Shown here: one piece after another, positions 25,432-39,200 of the stretch
How positions within the stretch are numbered: the stretch's first letter is position 1
Layout of the letters: each line of letters starts with the position of its first letter
From: Cupriavidus taiwanensis
GTDB taxonomy: Bacteria; Pseudomonadota; Gammaproteobacteria; Burkholderiales; Burkholderiaceae
Assembly (NCBI RefSeq): GCF_900249755.1
Contig: NZ_LT976854.1
Location: forward strand, 1,073,322 to 1,137,321
DNA: 64,000 nucleotides
Reading direction: 5' to 3'
Program-made: the position numbers and the translations under genes
The notes under the pieces: model-generated
What the model was told of the DNA's origin: nothing
Seen by the model: only the letters and a program-made list of their open reading frames with translations
The model's database searches: none

Positions 25432-28400
25432 ATGACGCAATCCTCGACCCCTGCGCAGCAGGCGGCGCTGCTGGCGCTGCTGCTGGAGCAGGACGCGGAG
25501 CCTGCCGCCGCGCCGGCAAGCCCCATCCCCGCCGCGGCCCCGCTGTCGTTCTCGCAACAGCGCCTGTGGTTCCTGCTGCAATACGAGCCCGGCAGCACGG
25601 CCTACAACCAGACCCGCGCCTTCGCGCTGCGCGGCGCGCTCGACCGCCGCGCGCTGCAGGCCGCGCTGCGTGCCGTGATCGCCCGCCATCCCGCGCTGCG
25701 CACCCGTTTCGTCGCGGACGTCGCCGCGCCGGGCACGTTGCCGCAGCAGGTGGTCGAATCCGCGCCGGCCTTTGCCCTGAACGAAGCAACGCTCGCAGCC
25801 GGCCCGGATGCGCTGCAGGCATGCATCGACGCGGAGGCCGCGCGGCCGTTCGATCTCGGCCAGGCGCCGCTGCTGCGCGCCACGCTGCTCACGCGCGCGC
25901 ACGACGACCACGTGCTGCTGCTGTCGCTGCACCATATCGTCTCGGATGCCGTCTCCAACGCCGTGATCGCGCGCGACCTGGGCACGGCCTATGCGCAGGC
26001 GCTGGCGGATGACGGCGCGATCGCGCTACCCGCGCCCGCCACGACCTTCGCCGCCCATGCCAGCCGCCAGCGCGAGCGCCTGGCCAGCGGTGCCCTCGAC
26101 GCCCAGCGCGCATGGTGGCAGCGCCAGCTGGGCAGCCACGTGCCGGCCCTGCAGTTGCCGACGGATCGCGCGCACGGCAACCCGGCCACGCGCGTCGCCC
26201 GGCGCGTCGATGCGGCATTGGACGGACCGACGCTGGAGGCATTGCGCCGCTTCTGCGCGGCGCAGCGCTGCACGCCGTTCGTGGTGCTGCTTGCCGCGTG
26301 GCAGGCGCTGCTGAGCCGCTATGCGGGCCAGGACGATTTCGCTGTCGGCGTGCCCCACGCGGGCCGCGACGGCGACGGGCTGGACGACGTGGTCGGGTTC
26401 TTCGCCAATACCCATGTCTACCGCTCGCGCACCGCACCCGGCCTCAGCGGCCGCGCGCTGTGCGAGCAATTGCGCGCCGATGCGCTGGGTGCGCTCGGCC
26501 ACGCCGAACTGCCGTTCGAAGTGCTGCTCGACGGCATGCAGGTGCCGCGCGATGCCGGCCGCAGCCCGCTGTTCCAGGTCATGTTCAACCTGCGCACGGC
26601 CACGGCACCGGCCGCGCCGGCACTGCCGGGCCTGCAGGTGCAGCCGGTGGAAGCGCGCCAGACCGGCGCCAAGTTCGACCTGATCCTCGACGTCGAAGAC
26701 CGCGGTGACGGCATGGCCGTAAGCCTCGAGTACGACTGCGCGCTGTTCGATGCCGCCACCGCGCAGCGCATGCTGCGCCACTACCTGGCCCAGCTGAAGG
26801 GCCTGCTGGATCAGCCCGATCTGCCGCTGGCGGCAACGCCGCTGCTTGGCGCTGACGACGCCGCCACGCTGGCGCACCAGCACGCCGCCGGCCAGCCGGC
26901 GCGGCACGTTGCTGCCGAAACTGCGCATCGCCGCATCCAGCGCCATGCCGAACAGCAGCCGCACGCAATCGCGCTGCGCCACGGCGACACAACGCTCAGC
27001 TATGGCGAACTGGAGCGGCGCGCGAACCGGCTGGCGCACCGGCTGATCGCGCTCGGCGTGGGCCCGGAGGTCCGCGTCGGCATCGCCATGGAGCGTTCGC
27101 CGGAGATGATCGTCGGCCTGCTGGCCATCCTGAAGGCCGGCGGCGCCTACGTGCCGTTCGACCCGGCCTATCCCGCCGAGCGCCTGGCCTATCTGTTCGA
27201 GGACAGCGGCATCGCCGCCTTGCTGACCCAACCCGCGCTGCGCGGCCTGCTGCCGCGGCGGGACGGACTGCCGGTGCTGGAGATCGATGCGCAGGACGAC
27301 GGCGGTGCCTGGCCGGAACACGCGCCCGCGGTCGACGTCCGTCCCGAACACCTCGCCTACGTGATCTACACCTCAGGCTCCACCGGCCGCCCCAAGGGCG
27401 CGCAGCTGCAGCACGGCAACCTGTCGCGCCTGCTGGCGGCGACGCAGCACTGGTTCGGTTTCGGTCCCGCCGACGTCTGGACGCTGTTCCATTCCTACGC
27501 GTTCGACTTCTCGGTCTGGGAGATCTTTGGCGCGCTGTGCCATGGCGGGCAACTGGTGATCGTGCCGTTCCACGTCAGCCGCGCGCCGCAGGAGTTCATT
27601 GCGCTGCTGCAGCGCGAGCGCGTCACGGTGCTGAACCAGACCCCGTCGGCGTTCCGCGCGCTGATGGCCCAGCCAGAGCTGTACCGCGCGCCGCTGGCGC
27701 TGCGCTACGTCATCTTCGGCGGCGAGGCGCTCGATCTGCAGGCGCTGCGGCCCTGGATCGACCACTTCGGCGATGCGTCGCCGCAGCTGGTCAATATGTA
27801 TGGCATCACCGAGACCACGGTGCATGTGACCTACCGCCCGATCACGCGCGCCGACCTGGACCCGTCCAGCCGCGCACGCAGCCCGATCGGCGAGCGCATT
27901 CCGGACCTGGGCGTGCGTGTGCTGGATCCCGGACTGAACCCGGTCCCGCCCGGCGTGGCCGGTGAACTCTACATTGCCGGCGACGGCCTGGCGCGGGGCT
28001 ACCTGAATCGTCCGGGTCTGACTGCGGAACGCTTCGTGCCCGATCCGTTCGCCGGCGACGGCGCGCGGCTTTACCGCACCGGCGACCTGGCTCGCTGGCT
28101 GCCCGATGGCGAACTGGAGTACCTCGGCCGCATCGACCAGCAACTGAAGATCCGCGGCTTCCGCATCGAGCCGGGCGAAATCGAGGCGCGCATCCTGGCG
28201 CAATCGGGCGTGGCCAACGCGGCAGTGATCGCGACCGAGGGACCGTCGGGTGCGCGGTTGGTGGCGTACGTGGTGCCCGCTGCAGGCGCGACGCTGGAAG
28301 GCGCGACATTGCGCACCACCCTGGCCGCAGAGCTGCCCGATTACATGGTCCCTGCCGCCTTCGTCGTACTCGACACCCTGCCGCTGACCCCCAACGGCAA

Positions 28401-31400
28401 GCTCGATCGCCGCGCACTGCCTCCCCCGGCGTTCGACAGCGCCCAAGACTTCGTCGCGCCAGAAGGCGAAGCAGAAACCGCACTCGCCGCGATCTGGTCC
28501 GAAGTCCTCAACCTGCCGCGCGTCGGCCGTGCCGACAACTTCTTCGAACTCGGCGGCGATTCGATCCTGAGCCTGCAGATCGTCGCCCGCGCCCGCGCCG
28601 CCGGCTGGGTACTGACGCCGCGGCAATTGTTCGAGCGCCAGACGCTGGCAGAGCTGGCGGCGGTCGCAGCGCCAGTGGTGCAGGACGTGATCGACGGCAA
28701 CGCCGTGCCGGTCGGTGCGGTGCCGCTGCTGCCGATCCAGGCTGATTTCTTCGATGCGCCGATGCGCCAGCGCCACCATTGGAACCAGTCGGTGTTGCTC
28801 GATTGCCGCGAGGCTCCGGAATTGCCAGCACTCGCTGAGGCATTGCGCGACCTCGTGGCGCATCACGACGCGCTGCGCTTGCGCTTCGACCAGCGCGACG
28901 GCATCTGGCAGCAAGCCTATGCCAACACCGACGCCTGCACGGACCTGCTGTGGATACGCCACGCTGCATCCGAAGCCGAGCGGCTGGCCCACTGCGAAGC
29001 CGCCCAGCGCAGCCTTGACCTGGCCGAAGGTCCGCTGCTGCGTGCCGTTGCGCTGCACTGCGGCGAGCGCTGGCAGCTGCTGCTGGTGATCCACCACCTG
29101 GTGGTCGATGGCGTGTCGTGGCGCGTTCTGGTCGAGGACCTGCGCGACGCCTACCAGCAGCGCCTGCAGGGCCAGCCCCCTGTGCTGCCCGCCCGCACCG
29201 CGTCGTACCAGCGCTGGTCGCAGGCGCTGCGCGCCAATGCCGCCACGCGTGACGCCGAACTGCCGCACTGGCAGGCGCTGGCGCAAGTCGATGCCAGCCT
29301 GCCTTGCGACGATCCGACGGGAACCCTGACCATCGCCGAACGCGACGCCGTCACGCTGACGCTGCCGGCCGAACTGACCCAGGCGCTGCTGCAGCGCGCG
29401 CCAGCGGCGTACCGCACGCGCGTCAACGACCTGCTGCTGACGGCACTGGCCCGGGCGCTGGGCGCCTGGAGCGGCCGCGCGCAGGTGCTGATCGATCTGG
29501 AAAGCCACGGCCGTGTCGCGGGCGTCGATGACACGCTCGACCTGAGCCGCACCGTCGGCTGGTTCACGACGCTGTTCCCGGTCGCCCTAAATGGCACCGG
29601 CGCGCTCGATACCGCAATCAAAGCCGTCAAGGAGCAGCTGCGCGCGGTGCCCGGCGATGGCATCGGCTTCGGCCTGCTGCGCCGCTTCGGTTCGTCCGCG
29701 CAACAGGTCGCGCTGGCGACCGTACCGAAGCCGGAGGTGGTGTTCAACTACCTGGGCCAGCTCGACACCAGCTTTTCCGACGACAGCCCGTGGCGGCTAT
29801 CGGGCGACGGCGCGGGCGCCAACCAGGACCCCGCCACGCCGCTGTCGCATCCGCTGTCGGTCAACGGACAGGTACAGGACGGAGAACTGCGCCTGACGCT
29901 CGCCTTCGGTCGGGCACGCCATCAGGCGGAGACGGTCCGCCGACTCGCCGAATCCTTGCGCCAGGAACTGGAAGCGCTGATTGCCCACTGCAGTTCGGGC
30001 GCTGCGGGTGTCACGCCCAGCGACTTCCCGCTGGCGCGGCTGACGCAGGCAGGACTGGACGCGCTGAAGCTCGATCCGGCGCACGTGCAGGATGTTTATC
30101 CGCTATCGCCGATGCAGGCCGGCATGCTGTTCCACAGCGTGCTCAAGCCCGAGGGCAGCGCCTATACCAACCAGTTGCGCGTCGATATCGACGGGCTCGA
30201 CCCGGCGCGTTTTATCGCGGCGTGGCAGGCTGCACTGGCGCGCCACGACAGTCTGCGCTGCGGCTTTCTGCATCGTGCCGAACAGCCACTGCAGTGGGTG
30301 GCCCGCTCCGTGCGGCTGCCGGTGACCATCGAGGACTGGAGCGGCCGCGACGCCGCCGAGCTCGACCGCTTTGCCGCCGCCGAACTGGCCCAGCGCTTCG
30401 ACCTGACGCAGCCGCCGCTGATGCGCGTGGCGCTGCTGCGCACCGGCGCAAACCGCCACCACCTGGTCTGGACCGTGCACCACCTGCTGCTCGACGGCTG
30501 GAGCACCGCGCAGCTGCTGGGCGAAGTGCTGCGCCACTATGCCGGCGAAACGCTGCCCGCCAGCGGCGGCCGCTTTGCCGACTACATCGGCTGGCTGCAG
30601 TCGCGCGACGCCGCGGCCGGCGAAGCCTACTGGAAAGCGCAACTGGCACCGCTCGACGCGCCCACCAGCCTGCTTGCGGCGCTGCCGGCGCCGGACCACG
30701 GACAAGGGCAGGGCGAACATCACCACGAACTCGACGCCGCCGAGACCGCCGCGCTGGCCGGCTTTGCCCGCACGCAGAAGGTCACGCTTAACACGCTGGT
30801 GCAGGCCGCCTGGCTGTTGCTGCTGCAGCGCTGCACCGGGCAGCCTTGCGTGGCCTTCGGCGCCACCGTGGCCGGGCGCCCCGCCGAGCTGCCGGCCGCG
30901 CAGCAGATGCTGGGGCTCTTCATCAACACGCTGCCGGTGATCGCATCGCCGCGCCCGCAGCAAGCCGTGGGCGACTGGCTGCGCGAAGTGCAGGCGCTGA
31001 ACCTGGCGCTGCGCGAGCACGAGCACACCCCGCTCTACAATATCCAGCGCTGGGCCGGACACAGCGGCCAGGCCCTGTTCGATTCGATCGTCGTATTCGA
31101 GAACTACCCGGTCGATGCGGCATTGCGCCGCGCGCCGGCCGGGTTGTCGTTCTCCGGCATCGGCAACCGCGCCGAGACCAACTATCCGCTGGCGCTGGTG
31201 TTCGCGCACACCGACACGCTGCGTCTGACCTGCCGCTTCGATCGCGCCGTGGTTGGCGAGCCGCAGGCGCAATGGCTGGCGCAGGGCCTGTTCGCCGTGC
31301 TGCGCCAGATGGCCGCCGACGCGGCACGCCCGTTGGGCCGGCTCAGCCTGGCCACCGCGGATGTCCGCTTGCCCGCCGCTGCGGCGGCGGCCCAGCTGGC

Positions 31401-33225
31401 GCACCATTGCTTCGAAGCCCACGCGGCGTCGACGCCGGATGCCGTCGCGCTGGCGGCCGACGGCGCGCCACTGAGCTACCGCGAACTGAACCGGCGCGCC
31501 AATGCCCTCGCGCGTCGATTGATCGCCCAAGGCGTAGGCCCCGACGTTCCGGTAGGCGTGCTGGCCGAGCGCTCGGCCGAACTGGTGGTCGCGCTGCTGG
31601 CCATCCTCAAGGCCGGCGGTGCCTACGTGCCGTTCGATCCGGACTATCCCGCCGACCGCCTGGCCTTCATGGTCGAAGACAGCGGCGTGGCAATGCTGCT
31701 GGCGCAGCGGCCCGACGCGACCGCGGCCTTGCCCGCGAGCGTGCCGGTGATCGACCTGGGCGCGCCGTCCCAGTATGACGGCGAGCACGCCAACCCGGCG
31801 CCGGCGCTGCATCCGCACCACCTGGCCTATGTGATCTACACCTCGGGCTCCACCGGGCGGCCGAAAGGCGTGGGCATTTCGCACGGAGCGCTGGCGCACT
31901 ATCTGCAGGGTCTGCTGCCGCAACTGGCGCTGGCGCCGGCGGCGCGCATGGCCATGGTGTCGACGCCGGCGGCCGACCTCGGCCATACCGTGCTGTTCGG
32001 CGCGCTGGCCAGCGGCGGCGCGCTGCACCTGCCTGAGCGCCGCTGCGTGTTCGATGCCGCGGCCTTCGCGCGCTACATGGTTCAGCACCGCATCGGCGTG
32101 CTCAAGATCGTGCCCGGCCACCTGCGCGCCCTGCTCGACGGCGCGCAGTCCGCCGGGGTGCCGCTTGCCGACGTGCTGCCCGAACACACGCTGGTGCTGG
32201 GCGGCGAAGCCACCGACGCCGCGCTGCGCGCGCGCCTGCACGCGGCGCGGCCGGCGTGCCGGCTGGTCAATCACTACGGGCCGACCGAGACCACCGTGGG
32301 CGTGCTCGTGCACGTGGCTGGCACTACTGCGCAGCCCGGGGCGGGCTTGCCGCTGGGGCAGCCGCTGCCCGGCACCGGCGCATATGTGCTGGACGCGGAC
32401 CTGAGTCCGCTGCCCGACGGCATCGCCGGCGAGCTCTATGTCGGCGGGCCCGCGCTGGCGCGCGGCTACCTCGGCCGGGCCGCGTTGACGGCAGACCGGT
32501 TCGTGCCCGATCCGTTTGGCCGCGATGGCGGTCGCCTGTATCGCACCGGCGACCGCGTGCGACGCCGCGCCGACGGCGTGTTCGAGTACCTGGGCCGCAC
32601 CGACGACCAGGTCAAGATCCGCGGCTTCCGCGTCGAGCCCGCCGAAGCTGCGGCGCAGCTGGCGGCGTTGCCGCAGGTGCGCCAGGCCGCGGTGGTGGCC
32701 GTGCCCGCTGCCGTCGGCATGCAGCTGGTCGGCTACGTGGTCCCGCAAGCGGAGGCTCGGCCCGATCCCGCGGCGCTGTGCCGCGCGCTGGCGGCGACGC
32801 TCCCGCCGCATATGGTGCCGGCCGCCATCGTGCTGCTCGACGCGCTGCCGCTCACTGCCAACGGCAAGCTCGACCGCCGCGCACTGCCGCCGGCGGACAC
32901 CGCGGCGCCATCCGGCAGCGCGCTGCAGGAGCCTCCGCAAGGCGAACTCGAAACGCGCCTCGCCCACATCTGGCAGGCGCTGCTGCAGGTGCCCGCCGTG
33001 GGCCGACACGACAACTTTTTCGCACTGGGCGGCCATTCGCTGCTGGCCGTGCAGCTCCTGTCCCGGATCCAGGGCGAACTTGGCATCGACGTGCCGCTGG
33101 CGCTGCTGTTCGGCGCCGCCACGCTGGCCGAACTGGCCGCGGCGCTGCCGGCCCAGCAACGCCATGCCGATGAAGCCGCCCTGCTGGAACTGGAAGCGTT
33201 CGCCAATACCCTGGAGTCAGTCTGA
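25432..33225 (+). CDS. NRPS: C-A(Thr)-T-E-C-A(Asp)-T
   Basis: A 2597-residue bimodular protein. C1 (about 33-490) carries HHIVSDA, with alanine in place of the usual glycine. A1 (495-1000) reads D-F-W-N-I-G-M-V-H, the threonine code. T1 (1013-1083; FFELGGDSI), then an epimerase (1090-1540; [24 protein letters not shown]). C2 (1550-1980; [10 protein letters not shown]) is of the type following epimerases. A2 (1990-2485) reads D-L-T-K-V-G-H-V, aspartate. T2 (2503-2577; ALGGHSL). It should add D-Thr then Asp. No second hydroxylase is seen for this Asp, and C2 is not interface-type, so it may stay unmodified. Stop TGA abuts the next ATG. Confidence 0.9.
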   Translation: MTQSSTPAQQAALLALLLEQDAEPAAAPASPIPAAAPLSFSQQRLWFLLQYEPGSTAYNQTRAFALRGALDRRALQAALRAVIARHPALRTRFVADVAAPGTLPQQVVESAPAFALNEATLAAGPDALQACIDAEAARPFDLGQAPLLRATLLTRAHDDHVLLLSLHHIVSDAVSNAVIARDLGTAYAQALADDGAIALPAPATTFAAHASRQRERLASGALDAQRAWWQRQLGSHVPALQLPTDRAHGNPATRVARRVDAALDGPTLEALRRFCAAQRCTPFVVLLAAWQALLSRYAGQDDFAVGVPHAGRDGDGLDDVVGFFANTHVYRSRTAPGLSGRALCEQLRADALGALGHAELPFEVLLDGMQVPRDAGRSPLFQVMFNLRTATAPAAPALPGLQVQPVEARQTGAKFDLILDVEDRGDGMAVSLEYDCALFDAATAQRMLRHYLAQLKGLLDQPDLPLAATPLLGADDAATLAHQHAAGQPARHVAAETAHRRIQRHAEQQPHAIALRHGDTTLSYGELERRANRLAHRLIALGVGPEVRVGIAMERSPEMIVGLLAILKAGGAYVPFDPAYPAERLAYLFEDSGIAALLTQPALRGLLPRRDGLPVLEIDAQDDGGAWPEHAPAVDVRPEHLAYVIYTSGSTGRPKGAQLQHGNLSRLLAATQHWFGFGPADVWTLFHSYAFDFSVWEIFGALCHGGQLVIVPFHVSRAPQEFIALLQRERVTVLNQTPSAFRALMAQPELYRAPLALRYVIFGGEALDLQALRPWIDHFGDASPQLVNMYGITETTVHVTYRPITRADLDPSSRARSPIGERIPDLGVRVLDPGLNPVPPGVAGELYIAGDGLARGYLNRPGLTAERFVPDPFAGDGARLYRTGDLARWLPDGELEYLGRIDQQLKIRGFRIEPGEIEARILAQSGVANAAVIATEGPSGARLVAYVVPAAGATLEGATLRTTLAAELPDYMVPAAFVVLDTLPLTPNGKLDRRALPPPAFDSAQDFVAPEGEAETALAAIWSEVLNLPRVGRADNFFELGGDSILSLQIVARARAAGWVLTPRQLFERQTLAELAAVAAPVVQDVIDGNAVPVGAVPLLPIQADFFDAPMRQRHHWNQSVLLDCREAPELPALAEALRDLVAHHDALRLRFDQRDGIWQQAYANTDACTDLLWIRHAASEAERLAHCEAAQRSLDLAEGPLLRAVALHCGERWQLLLVIHHLVVDGVSWRVLVEDLRDAYQQRLQGQPPVLPARTASYQRWSQALRANAATRDAELPHWQALAQVDASLPCDDPTGTLTIAERDAVTLTLPAELTQALLQRAPAAYRTRVNDLLLTALARALGAWSGRAQVLIDLESHGRVAGVDDTLDLSRTVGWFTTLFPVALNGTGALDTAIKAVKEQLRAVPGDGIGFGLLRRFGSSAQQVALATVPKPEVVFNYLGQLDTSFSDDSPWRLSGDGAGANQDPATPLSHPLSVNGQVQDGELRLTLAFGRARHQAETVRRLAESLRQELEALIAHCSSGAAGVTPSDFPLARLTQAGLDALKLDPAHVQDVYPLSPMQAGMLFHSVLKPEGSAYTNQLRVDIDGLDPARFIAAWQAALARHDSLRCGFLHRAEQPLQWVARSVRLPVTIEDWSGRDAAELDRFAAAELAQRFDLTQPPLMRVALLRTGANRHHLVWTVHHLLLDGWSTAQLLGEVLRHYAGETLPASGGRFADYIGWLQSRDAAAGEAYWKAQLAPLDAPTSLLAALPAPDHGQGQGEHHHELDAAETAALAGFARTQKVTLNTLVQAAWLLLLQRCTGQPCVAFGATVAGRPAELPAAQQMLGLFINTLPVIASPRPQQAVGDWLREVQALNLALREHEHTPLYNIQRWAGHSGQALFDSIVVFENYPVDAALRRAPAGLSFSGIGNRAETNYPLALVFAHTDTLRLTCRFDRAVVGEPQAQWLAQGLFAVLRQMAADAARPLGRLSLATADVRLPAAAAAAQLAHHCFEAHAASTPDAVALAADGAPLSYRELNRRANALARRLIAQGVGPDVPVGVLAERSAELVVALLAILKAGGAYVPFDPDYPADRLAFMVEDSGVAMLLAQRPDATAALPASVPVIDLGAPSQYDGEHANPAPALHPHHLAYVIYTSGSTGRPKGVGISHGALAHYLQGLLPQLALAPAARMAMVSTPAADLGHTVLFGALASGGALHLPERRCVFDAAAFARYMVQHRIGVLKIVPGHLRALLDGAQSAGVPLADVLPEHTLVLGGEATDAALRARLHAARPACRLVNHYGPTETTVGVLVHVAGTTAQPGAGLPLGQPLPGTGAYVLDADLSPLPDGIAGELYVGGPALARGYLGRAALTADRFVPDPFGRDGGRLYRTGDRVRRRADGVFEYLGRTDDQVKIRGFRVEPAEAAAQLAALPQVRQAAVVAVPAAVGMQLVGYVVPQAEARPDPAALCRALAATLPPHMVPAAIVLLDALPLTANGKLDRRALPPADTAAPSGSALQEPPQGELETRLAHIWQALLQVPAVGRHDNFFALGGHSLLAVQLLSRIQGELGIDVPLALLFGAATLAELAAALPAQQRHADEAALLELEAFANTLESV
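27943..31330 (+). repeat. Intragenic 3.4-kb duplication, copy 1 (A C-terminus-T-E-C)
   Basis: The DNA from the C-terminal part of the Thr adenylation domain through T, E and the next C domain is highly similar to 35764-39151 at a constant offset of 7821 bases at all three points checked (start, middle, end), so no net indel has accumulated. Long stretches are identical, notably the adenylation subdomain and the E domain core. Confidence 0.8.
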
Positions 33226-36200
33226 ATGATCGAAGCCAACACCGCGGCCCGGCTGGCCGCGCGCTTTGCCACGCTGGCGCCGGCCCAGCGCCGTGCCTTT
33301 CTCGACAAGATGGCCGCGCAAGGCATCGCATTCTCGCAATTGCCGATCCCAGCGCTGCCGCGGCCCGATGCCGCGGCCGGCTACGATGCGCCGCTGTCGT
33401 ACGCGCAGCAGCGCCAGTGGTTCCTGCACCGCTTCGCGCCCGACAGCGCGGCCTACCACATCAGCAGCCGCGTGGAGCTGCGCGGCGAACTCGACATCGG
33501 CGCGCTGCAGGCGGCGTTCGCCATGCTGGCGCAACGCCATGAAGCCCTGCGCACGGTGTTCCTGGCGGACCCCGACGGCAAGGTGCGGCAGCATGTGCGC
33601 GCCGAAGCCAGCATCGAACTGCCGCTGACCGACTTGTCGGCGGACCCCGCCAGCGCCGATGCGCGCGCCGCTGCAATCGCCGAAGCGCCGTTCGACCTGG
33701 GCAGCGCACCGCTGCTGCGCGTGCACCTGCTGCGCCTGGGCGCAGCGCACCATCGGCTGGTGCTGGCGATGCACCATATCGTTTCGGATGGCTGGTCGAT
33801 GCAACTGCTGATCGACGAGCTGGCGGCGGCCTACCGCGCGCAACGGACCGGCCAGCCCTTGCCCCTGGCAAAGCAGGACATCGGCTACACCGACTATGCG
33901 GTGTGGCAGCGCAACTGGCTCGAGGCCGGCGAGCAGGCACGGCAACTCGCCTGGTGGCGGCAAGCGCTGGACGGCGCGCCCGGCGTGCTGGCGCTGCCGA
34001 CCGACCGCCCGCGCCCGGCCGCCGCGGCCTACCACACGCAGCGCTGCGAGATCGCCATTGCCGACACGCTCGCCCAGGCGCTGCGCCAGCGCTCGCAAGC
34101 CTGCGGCGGCACGCTGTTCATGGCGTTGCTGGCGGGCTTCCAGGCGCTGCTGTACCGCTACACCGGCAGCCGCGACCTCTGCGTCGGCGTGCCGGTGGCG
34201 GGCCGCAACCGCATCGAAACCGAGCGCGTGGTGGGGCTGTTCGTCAACACCCAGGTCGTGCGCGGGACCATTGACGGCAGCCAGCCGCTGTCAGCGCTGC
34301 TCGGCCGGACGCGTGAAGCGGTGCTGGGCGCGCAGGCGCACCAGGACCTGCCGTTCGAGCAACTGGTGGAGGCGCTGCAGCCCGAGCGCAGCCTGAGCTA
34401 CCACCCGCTGTTCCAGGTGGTGCACAACCACCGCCGCGGCGACCGCGCCGCGCGCGCGTCGCTGCCGGGCCTGGAGCTGGAAAGCGCGCCGGTGGGCGAG
34501 CGCACCACGGCACTGGAACTGACGCTCGATACCCGCGAGGACAGCGACGGCCATATCCATGCCTGCTTCCTCTATGCCGCCGAACTGTTCGACGCCGGCA
34601 CGGTGCAGCGGCTCGCGCGCCATTACGTGCGCCTGCTGGGCCGGCTGGCCGACGCGCCGGAGCAAGGGCTCGATGCGGTGGAGCTGCTCGACGACAGCGA
34701 GCGCAGTGGCCTGATGGCGCTGGGCCGGGGCGCGCCGCCTGTGGGCGAGAACCTGCCCGTGCATGCGCACATCGCCCGCCACGCCGCGGCCAATCCTGAA
34801 GCCGTCGCCGTCATCTGCGGCGACCAGACCCTGCGCTACGGCGAGCTGCTGGCCCGCGCCGACCGCCTCGCCGCCGTGCTGCACGCGCGCGGCATCGGCG
34901 CCGAGCACCGCGTCGGCATCGCCCTGTCGCGCTCGCCCGACCTGGTCGTCGCGCTGCTGGCGGTGATGCGCAGCGGCGCCGCCTACGTGCCGTTCGATCC
35001 CGCTTACCCGAAGGACCGGCTGGCCTACCTGTTCGACGACAGCGCAATCCGGCTGCTCGTGACCGAGCCGGCCCTGCTCGATACGCTGCCCGCCCCGGCA
35101 TCGCTGCCGGTGCTGACGCTCGACACCGTCGATGAGCAGATCGCGCCGCTGACGGAGCAGCCGGTCCACCCCGGCCAGCTTGCCTACGTGATCTACACCT
35201 CCGGCTCCACCGGCCGGCCCAAGGGCGTCTGCGTCGCGCACGGCCCGCTGGCCATGCATGTGGCGGCGACCATCGACGCCTACGAGATGGGCCCGCATTC
35301 GCGCGAGCTCCACTTCCTCTCGTTCGCCTTTGACGGCGCCCATGAACGCTGGCTGTGCGCGCTCGCCTGCGGCGGCTCGCTGCTGCTGCGCGACGATGCG
35401 CTGTGGACGCCCGAGCAGACCGCCGCGGCCATGACCCGCCACGGCGTCACCAACGCCGGCTTCCCGCCCGCCTACCTGCGCCAGCTGGCCGCGTATTGCG
35501 AGCAGAGCGGCCAGCGCCCGCCGGTGGCGCTCTACTCCTTCGGCGGCGAGGCCATGCCGCGCGCCGCGTTCGCGCAGGCGCGCCGAGCGCTGGCGCCGCG
35601 GACCTTTATCAACGGCTATGGCCCCACCGAAACCGTGGTCACGCCGATGGTATGGAAGGTTCGCGCCGATGCGCCCGAAGCGGAGTTCTCCGGCACCTAC
35701 GCGCCAATCGGGCGCCCGGTGGGTGCGCGCCGCTGCTACCTGCTGGATGCCGAGCTGAACCTCGTCCCGCCTGGCGTCGCCGGCGAGCTGTATATCGGTG
35801 GCGAAGGGCTGGCGCGAGGCTACCTGAACAAGGGTGGCATGACCGCCGAGCGCTTCGTACCCGACCCGTTTGCCGGCGATGGCGCGCGGCTTTACCGCAC
35901 CGGCGACCTGGCGCGCTGGCTGCCAGATGGCGAACTCGAATACCTGGGCCGCATCGACCAGCAACTGAAGATCCGCGGCTTCCGCATCGAGCCGGGCGAG
36001 ATCGAGGCGCGCATCCTGGCGCAGCCGGGCGTAGCCAACGCAGCGGTGATTGCGGCGGAAGGACCGTCGGGTGCGCGGTTGGTGGCGTACGTGGTGCCCG
36101 CTGCAGGCGCGACGCTGGAAGGCGCGACATTGCGCACCACCCTGGCCGCAGAGCTGCCCGACTACATGGTCCCTGCCGCCTTCGTCGTGCTCGACACCCT

Positions 36201-39200
36201 GCCGCTGACCCCCAACGGCAAGCTCGACCGCCGCGCACTGCCTTCCCCGGCGTTCGACAGCGCCCAAGACTTCGTCGCGCCAGAAGGCGAAGCAGAAACC
36301 GCACTCGCCGCGATCTGGTCCGATGTCCTCAACCTGCCGCGCGTCGGCCGTGCCGACAACTTCTTCGAACTCGGCGGCGATTCGATCCTGAGCCTGCAGA
36401 TCGTCGCCCGCGCCCGCGCCGCCGGCTGGGTGCTGACGCCGCGGCAATTGTTCGAGCGCCAGACGCTGGCAGAGCTGGCGGCGGTCGCAGCGCCAGTGGT
36501 GCAGGACGTGATCGATAGCAACGCGGTGCCGGTCGGTGCGGTGCCGCTGCTGCCGATCCAGGCCGACTTCTTTGAAACGCCGATGCGCCAGCGCCACCAC
36601 TGGAACCAGTCGGTGTTGCTCGATTGCCGCGCGGCACCCGACGCACCAGCGCTAGCCGCCGCGCTTGCCGATGTGGTAGCGCATCACGATGCGCTGCGCC
36701 TGCGCTTCGTCCAGCGCGACGGCGTCTGGCAGCAAGCCTATGCCGGCATCGAAGCCAGCCCGGACCTGCTGTGGGTACGCCACGCCGCGTCGGAGGCGGA
36801 ACGGCTGGCGCATTGCGAGGCGGCCCAGCGCAGCCTTGACCTGGCCGAAGGTCCGCTGCTGCGTGCCGTCGCGCTGCAATGCGGCGAGCGCTGGCAGTTG
36901 CTGCTGGTGATCCACCACCTGGTGGTCGATGGCGTGTCGTGGCGCGTGCTGGTCGAGGACTTGCGCGACGCTTACCAGCAGCGAATGCAGGGCCAGCCGG
37001 CCGTGCTGCCCGCCCGCACGGCGTCGTACCAGCGCTGGTCGCAGGCGCTGCGCACCAACGCCGCGACGCGTGATGACGAACTGCCGCACTGGCAGGCGCT
37101 GGCGCAAGTCGATGCCAGCCTGCCTTGCGACGATCCGGCCGGCGCCCTGACCATCGCCGAGCGCGACGCCGTCACGCTGGCGCTGCCAGTCGAACTGACC
37201 CAGGCGCTGCTGCAGCGCGCCCCGGCGGCGTACCGCACGCGCGTCAACGACCTGCTGCTGACGGCGCTGGCGCGGGCGCTGGGCGCCTGGAGCGGCCGCG
37301 CGCAGGTGCTGATCGACCTGGAAAGCCATGGCCGTGTAGCAGGCGTCGACGACACGCTCGACCTGAGCCGCACCGTCGGCTGGTTCACGACGATGTTCCC
37401 GGTCGCGCTCGACGGCAGCGGCGCGATCGATGGCGCGATCAAGGCCGTCAAGGAGCAGTTGCGCGCCGTGCCCGGCGACGGCATCGGCTTTGGCCTGCTA
37501 CGCCGCTTCGGTTCGTCCGCGCAGCAGGCCGCGCTGGCGGCCGTACCGAAGCCCGACGTGGTGTTCAACTACCTGGGCCAGTTCGACGCCAGCTTTGCCG
37601 AAGACAGCCCGTGGCGGCTATCGGGCGACAGCGCGGGCGCCAACCAGGACCCCGCCACGCCGCTGTCGCATCCGCTGTCGGTCAGCGGGCAGGTGCAGGA
37701 CGGACAGCTCAAGCTGTCGGTGGCCTATGCCCGCCGCCGCTACCGCGCCACGACGATCGAAGCGTTCGCGGCGGCGCTGCGCGCGGAACTGGAGGCGGTT
37801 GTTGCCCATTGCACCGCCGGAGCCGCCGGCCTGACGCCATCCGACTTCCCGCTCGCCAGTATTTCCCAGGCGCGGCTCGATGCGCTGGCGCTCGTGCCGC
37901 AACAGGTGCAGGACCTCTACCCCCTGTCGCCGATGCAGGCGGGCATGCTGTTCCACAGCGTGTTTGCCGAGCACGGCAGCGCCTATACCAACCAGTTGCG
38001 CGTCGATGTCGACGGCATCGAGCCGGATCGCTTCACCGCTGCATGGCATGCGGTGCTGGCGCGACACGACAGCCTGCGCAGCGGCTTCCTGCATCGGGCG
38101 GATCCGCCGCTGCAGTGGGTGCCCCGGCAGGCGGCGCTGCCCTTGCTGGTCGAGGACTGGCGCGGGCGCAGTACGGACGAGATCGATGCCTTCGCCGACA
38201 GCCAGCGCGAGCAGGGCTTCGACCTGACGCAGCCGCCGCTGATGCGACTGGCGCTGCTGCGCACCGGCGCAAACCGCCACCACCTGGTCTGGACCGTGCA
38301 CCACCTGCTGCTCGACGGCTGGAGCACCGCGCAGCTGCTGGGCGAAGTGCTGCGCCACTATGCCGGCGAAACGCTGCCCGCCAGCGGCGGCCGCTTTGCC
38401 GACTACATCGGCTGGCTGCAGTCGCGCGACGCCGCGGCCGGCGAAGCCTTCTGGAAAGCGCAACTGGCACCGCTCGACGCGCCTACCCGCCTGCTGTTGG
38501 CATTGCCGACGCCGGAACACGGACAAGGCCAGGGAGAGCATCACCACGAACTCGACGCCGCCGAGACCGCCGCGCTGGCCGGCTTTGCCCGCGCGCAGAA
38601 GGTTACGCTGAACACGCTGGTGCAGGCCGCCTGGCTGTTGCTGCTGCAGCGCTGCACCGGCCAGCCGTGCGTGGCCTTCGGTGCCACCGTGGCGGGCCGT
38701 CCGGCCGAGCTGCCGGCGGCGCAGCAGATGCTGGGGCTCTTCATCAACACGCTGCCGGTGATCGCATCGCCGCGCCCGCAGCAAGCCGTGGGCGACTGGC
38801 TGCGCGAAGTGCAGGCGCTGAACCTGGCGCTGCGCGAGCACGAACACACCGCGCTCTACGACATCCAGCGCTGGGCCGGCCACAGCGGCCAGGCCCTGTT
38901 CGATTCGATCGTCGTATTCGAGAACTACCCGGTCGATGCGGCGTTGCGCCGCACGCCGGCCGGGCTTGCATTCTCCGGCGTGCGCAACCGCGCCGAGACC
39001 AACTACCCGCTGACGCTGCTGTTCGCGCACACCGACACGCTGCACCTGACCTGCCGCTTCGACCGTGCGCAACTGGCCGCGCCGCACGCCGCGCAACTGG
39101 CGCAAAGCCTGTTTGCCGTGCTGCGCCAGCTGGCCGCCGACGCGGCGCAGCCGCTGGGCGAAATCGCACTGATGGCGCCGCCCGAGGCGCGCGCCGCGCT

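Noticed and set aside
30103-33165. Minus-strand open frame of about 1020 codons antisense to the C-A-T-E-C-A-T NRPS
   Set aside because: Same kind of compositional shadow; it repeats in parallel at the duplicated region, as expected from the sense-strand homology.
25432-33225. A second aspartate beta-hydroxylase for the second Asp module
   Set aside because: No further TauD/SyrP-type domain was found in the locus, and the C domain before this Asp has an intact HHxxxDG.
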